DNA of 6,991 bases, taken from Nitrospira sp. GTDB lineage: Bacteria > Nitrospirota > Nitrospiria > Nitrospirales > Nitrospiraceae. The notes under the pieces were generated by a model. The model was given only the letters and a program-made list of their open reading frames with translations, made no database searches and was not told the origin of the DNA. Where the stretch lies: contig JABMDG010000028.1 of NCBI GenBank assembly GCA_015904045.1, positions 1 to 6,991 of the forward strand, given 5' to 3'. Every line of letters begins with the position of its first letter. Positions within the stretch are counted from its first letter, which is position 1. This document shows, piece by piece, positions 5,221-6,991 of this stretch. The position numbers were made by a program, and so were the translations under genes.

Positions 5221-5304
5221 TCACACGATTCGCATCGCGACCATGAAAGGCGCCACGATGAGCCATGTCGCGATAAGCGCTAGAACCCAGCGCAAATATT
5301 TCAT
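5221..5304 (-). CDS. 27-residue single-span membrane peptide
   Basis: On the minus strand an ATG at 5304-5302 opens a 27-codon frame ending in TGA at 5223-5221: a short basic start (MKYLRW), one hydrophobic segment (VLALIATWLIVAPFMVAM, about residues 7-24) and a basic end (RIV). This fits a small integral inner-membrane peptide. The strongest evidence is the ribosome binding site AAAGGAGGTGG at 5321-5311, a near-perfect complement to the 16S tail, spaced eight bases from the ATG. It follows the secreted-protein gene on the same strand after 89 bases and is followed by the 15-bp hairpin at 5158-5195, so the two probably share a transcript. Function unknown; such peptides often modulate a membrane complex or are type I toxins, but nothing here decides between these. 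Confidence 0.6.
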   Translation of the reverse strand: MKYLRWVLALIATWLIVAPFMVAMRIV

Positions 5305-5393
5305 GGTTAGCCACCTCCTTTCACAGCCTTACATCTACGATGTCCAACCGTTCATCATCTTCGGTCGTGCCCGGCCGACTGCATCGATGCCGT

Positions 5394-6077
5394 CTACCCA
5401 CCTGCATGACCGTCACGCATACTCTCTGAACGAGACATCGCCGCTTGCCTGTTTTGAATCACCTGATCAGATGTTGGAACGGGAATGCTCAGTTCCCGCT
5501 GCCGACGGCGATGCTCTTGATCCTCCTCGAAGGCTTGTTGAAGATTACGGTCCGTTATCGTCAAGATCAGCTCACGTCTGTCGTCAAAAATCTTGCGAGA
5601 CTCCGTCAAACTAGCCATCGTGGCATGATCCTTCCAGACCGTTTTCTTCACCAGGACGACATCAGGCCCCGAATCATATTCTCGCAGATTCTCTGCAATG
5701 GGCTTCCCATAGGACTCTCGTAATCTTTCGAGCAGTCGTTGGTACCCCCCGGGCACTTCGCTAGGGTTGTAATGGATGACCAGCTCTCGGAGCTGATCAT
5801 CGGAAAAACGATATTCAACACGCTGGAGGGAGCGATCTTTTGATGGAACCACCACCGTACGTTGTGTCTGATCGCGCCTTGCGAGTGAAACACGCTTTGC
5901 TTCAGGGACGACCGCTGCGAAGTCAGACAGGGGCATCCCCAGACTGGCGCCTTGAAATGCGCGTGGCAACGCGGCTTCCCTTGCCACATCCTGGGCGGCA
6001 ATTCCAGGGACAGCCAAGGTTCCCAATAACAGGCCGACCATAAAGATGATACGCAGGACACCGGATTTGTTTTGCAT
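5394..6077 (-). CDS. Exported protein of unknown function, 227 aa
   Basis: Residues 1-28 form a signal peptide: basic MQNKSGVLR, hydrophobic core IIFMVGLLLGTLAVPG, cleavage after IAA. The mature part begins with a motif FQGASLGMPLSDFAAVVPEA (41-60), followed by alternating strands and helices (RVEYRFSDDQLRELVIHY, GGYQRLLERLRESYGKP, VWKDHATMASLTE, RRELILTITD). The pattern of a long helix ending in YGKP and then a W-x-D strand is common in small periplasmic alpha/beta proteins; I cannot name the family. Residues 180-196 are a charged helix, and the C-terminal 30 residues are probably disordered. Start: ATG at 6077-6075 with AAAGGAGG at 6092-6085, seven bases away. An in-frame ATG at 6230 adds 51 residues that would bury the signal peptide, so it is rejected. 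No cysteine lipobox, so it is probably periplasmic. The 27-residue peptide gene lies downstream. Confidence 0.78.
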   Translation of the reverse strand: MQNKSGVLRIIFMVGLLLGTLAVPGIAAQDVAREAALPRAFQGASLGMPLSDFAAVVPEAKRVSLARRDQTQRTVVVPSKDRSLQRVEYRFSDDQLRELVIHYNPSEVPGGYQRLLERLRESYGKPIAENLREYDSGPDVVLVKKTVWKDHATMASLTESRKIFDDRRELILTITDRNLQQAFEEDQEHRRRQRELSIPVPTSDQVIQNRQAAMSRSESMRDGHAGG

Positions 6078-6286
6078 GGCAATTCCTCCTTTCCTTACGA
6101 TGCGGCTTGCAACAGAGACATTCCGTGTGGAAGTCCCCTCCCGTCCATCGTGATCATCGCATGCATGGCCACGAGGAACGGTCAAACCGCTCAAAGACTT
6201 TTGCTTTCTACTTTCTCCAAACCTCATCATCGTTTCCTCTCTGATTCATTACCTCAGCAACACCAAAACACCGGTAATTGGCCTTT

Positions 6287-6310
6287 CTACGTCATAGCAA
6301 TCCCCTCCTT
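6287..6310 (-). promoter_or_regulatory. Strong ribosome binding site followed by a two-codon ORF (ATG ACG TAG)
   Basis: On the minus strand AAGGAGGGG (6310-6302) is followed after ATTGCT by ATG at 6295-6293, one Thr codon and TAG at 6289-6287. The spacing and sequence closely match the translation start of the exported protein at 6077 (AAGGAGG, then AATTGCC, then ATG), which argues against chance. It could be the start of a gene killed by nonsense mutation, or a start-stop leader ORF about 210 bases upstream of the exported protein. No longer reading frame continues from it. Confidence 0.35.
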
Positions 6311-6454
6311 GTGAGTGTTGGAAGATTGTTATGGAAAATTGAGCCGGAGCTGGAGGACTGCGTGAAGGGCCGGGTCATACACCGCTATGACAGCTGGCTA
6401 GACAGTGAGCCCTTCACCAACGTCCATCCAGTCCAGCCTGTCAACCGCGCGTAG
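6311..6454 (+). pseudogene. Possible C-terminal relic of a protein gene
   Basis: An open frame from about 6278 (just after a TAA) to TAG at 6452-6454 reads WKIEPELEDCVKGRVIHRYDSWLDSEP, followed by FTNVHPVQPVNRA. The composition and absence of repeats look protein-like, and the GTG at 6311 is the only easy start, yet it has no ribosome binding site on this strand. Its 5' part overlaps the oppositely oriented ribosome binding site at 6302-6310. I do not recognise a family. It may be the 3' remnant of a lost gene or a chance frame. Confidence 0.25.
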
Positions 6455-6991
6455 ATGAGTAACTCAAGAATTTGATGAGTCAAGGGGGGGGGAAGAGCAG
6501 GAGAGGGCACAAGCGTCAAACCCTTCAAGAGGACCCCGGAGAATCCCCGCCAGTTCCCACCTTGATTTTCTTCTCCCTGTTGTTACCCTGCATCGTATCA
6601 CGGCATGGCACGAGAGAAATCGATAGTGGCCGGCATCGGGGGATGTCTTCACAGCTTTACAAGAAGGGGCAAGACAGCGGTCATGGATTGGCTCCTCTCA
6701 AACCGACAATCTGCAGAAGTACGAAAGGCGACTGCTTCGTGCGGGCTTTATCCTGAACCAACACTTCGGCAGACGGTCGAAGGCTATGAGTTCCGGCATC
6801 CGGCGGTACTACGTAATGTTCCGCCCCCTGCCATCACCTTTGCCGGGCCGCTCCGATGGTGCTCGTTGGATCGTGCTAGGCGTCGTGCCATGGCCATGCG
6901 CCTTCGCGATCACTTGCAGGAGAGGATCCTCAGGCTGGAGCGTAGCCCTGATCATAGGATCTGAACCTGGCACGAAGGGTGAGCACAATGA
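6455..6991. other. Region without a confident gene, G9 run, possible next gene start at its end
   Basis: A run of nine G lies at 6484-6492. Three plus-strand frames each have protein-like patches that do not join: SVKPFKRTPENPRQFPP near 6512-6562, LQKYERRLLRAGFILNQHFGRRSKAM near 6709-6790, and ARRRAMAMRLRDHLQERILRLE near 6878-6945. That pattern fits a decayed, frameshifted sequence, or chance. A promoter-like TTGATT (6562-6567), 16 bases, TG-T-TACCCT (ending 6589) lies in the middle. At the right edge GAAGGG (6974-6979) stands eight bases or so before an ATG at 6988, probably the start of the next gene beyond the window. No tRNA, repeat array or transposase signature is visible. Confidence 0.4.
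6605..6964 (+). CDS. Doubtful hypothetical ORF, 119 aa
   Basis: The frame from ATG 6605 to TGA 6962-6964 encodes a basic protein rich in Arg. No domain is recognised. Only the C-terminal part (LDRARRRAMAMRLRDHLQERILRLE, about residues 88-112) has the look of a real amphipathic helix. There is no ribosome binding site; the promoter-like motif ending at 6589 would give an almost leaderless transcript. Another plus frame is open over much of the same interval up to the window end, so the reading frame is not secure. It is listed because nothing better occupies the interval. Confidence 0.2.
   Translation: MAREKSIVAGIGGCLHSFTRRGKTAVMDWLLSNRQSAEVRKATASCGLYPEPTLRQTVEGYEFRHPAVLRNVPPPAITFAGPLRWCSLDRARRRAMAMRLRDHLQERILRLERSPDHRI

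Noticed and set aside
5243..5614. Plus-strand 123-codon ORF
   Set aside because: It overlaps two minus-strand genes with strong ribosome binding sites and shows no protein features.
6078..6230. 51-residue upstream extension of the exported protein
   Set aside because: It would place the signal peptide inside the protein; the start at 6077 has the stronger ribosome binding site.
6472..6756. 94-codon plus-strand ORF over the G9 run
   Set aside because: Low-complexity start, no ribosome binding site, competing frames, no recognisable domain.

Overview
The window looks like a stretch of chromosome from a Gram-negative bacterium of moderate to high GC content. Gene style (secreted proteins with AxA signal peptides, an outer-membrane beta-barrel, small TPR proteins, AAGGAGG ribosome binding sites, many palindromic intergenic repeats) suggests a Nitrospira-like member of Nitrospirota. 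That assignment is an impression from sequence style, not a computed result. I see no rRNA, tRNA, CRISPR array, complete insertion sequence or prophage.

Layout. Positions 1-126 carry the tail of an unidentified plus-strand gene. An inverted pair of tandem heptamer arrays (135-225) separates it from a 254-residue TPR protein (235-999). After a promoter-like intergenic region comes a two-gene unit: a PagL-type lipid A 3-O-deacylase (1196-1798) and, 13 bases later, a lipoprotein of unknown function (1812-2561). A palindromic repeat (2618-2687) and an extended -10 promoter precede a second two-gene unit: a 105-residue TPR protein (2847-3164) and a 66-residue conserved-looking protein with a GTG start (3193-3393). 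A second heptamer inverted pair (3411-3489) abuts a GT-B glycosyltransferase (3505-4584).

Positions 4585-5075 look like a scar. They hold the 3' tail of a minus-strand gene, a 30-codon stub, and the C-terminal two thirds of tRNA adenosine deaminase (tadA) without the catalytic His-Ala-Glu part. Either real deletions happened here or the assembly is chimeric. Beyond a perfect 15-bp hairpin, the minus strand carries a secreted protein (5394-6077) followed by a 27-residue single-span membrane peptide (5221-5304). Both have textbook ribosome binding sites. The last 700 bases hold no confident gene, only a possible C-terminal relic, a G9 run, a weak promoter-like motif and a doubtful ORF.

How the genes work together: the clearest theme is the cell envelope (PagL enzyme, lipoprotein, glycosyltransferase, exported protein, membrane peptide). 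Only the PagL-lipoprotein and the two short downstream pairs look co-transcribed. No single new multi-gene system is evident. The points most worth a second look are the paired heptamer arrays at two start codons, the broken tadA junction, the PagL homologue lacking the usual acidic residue, and the hidden 27-residue membrane peptide.
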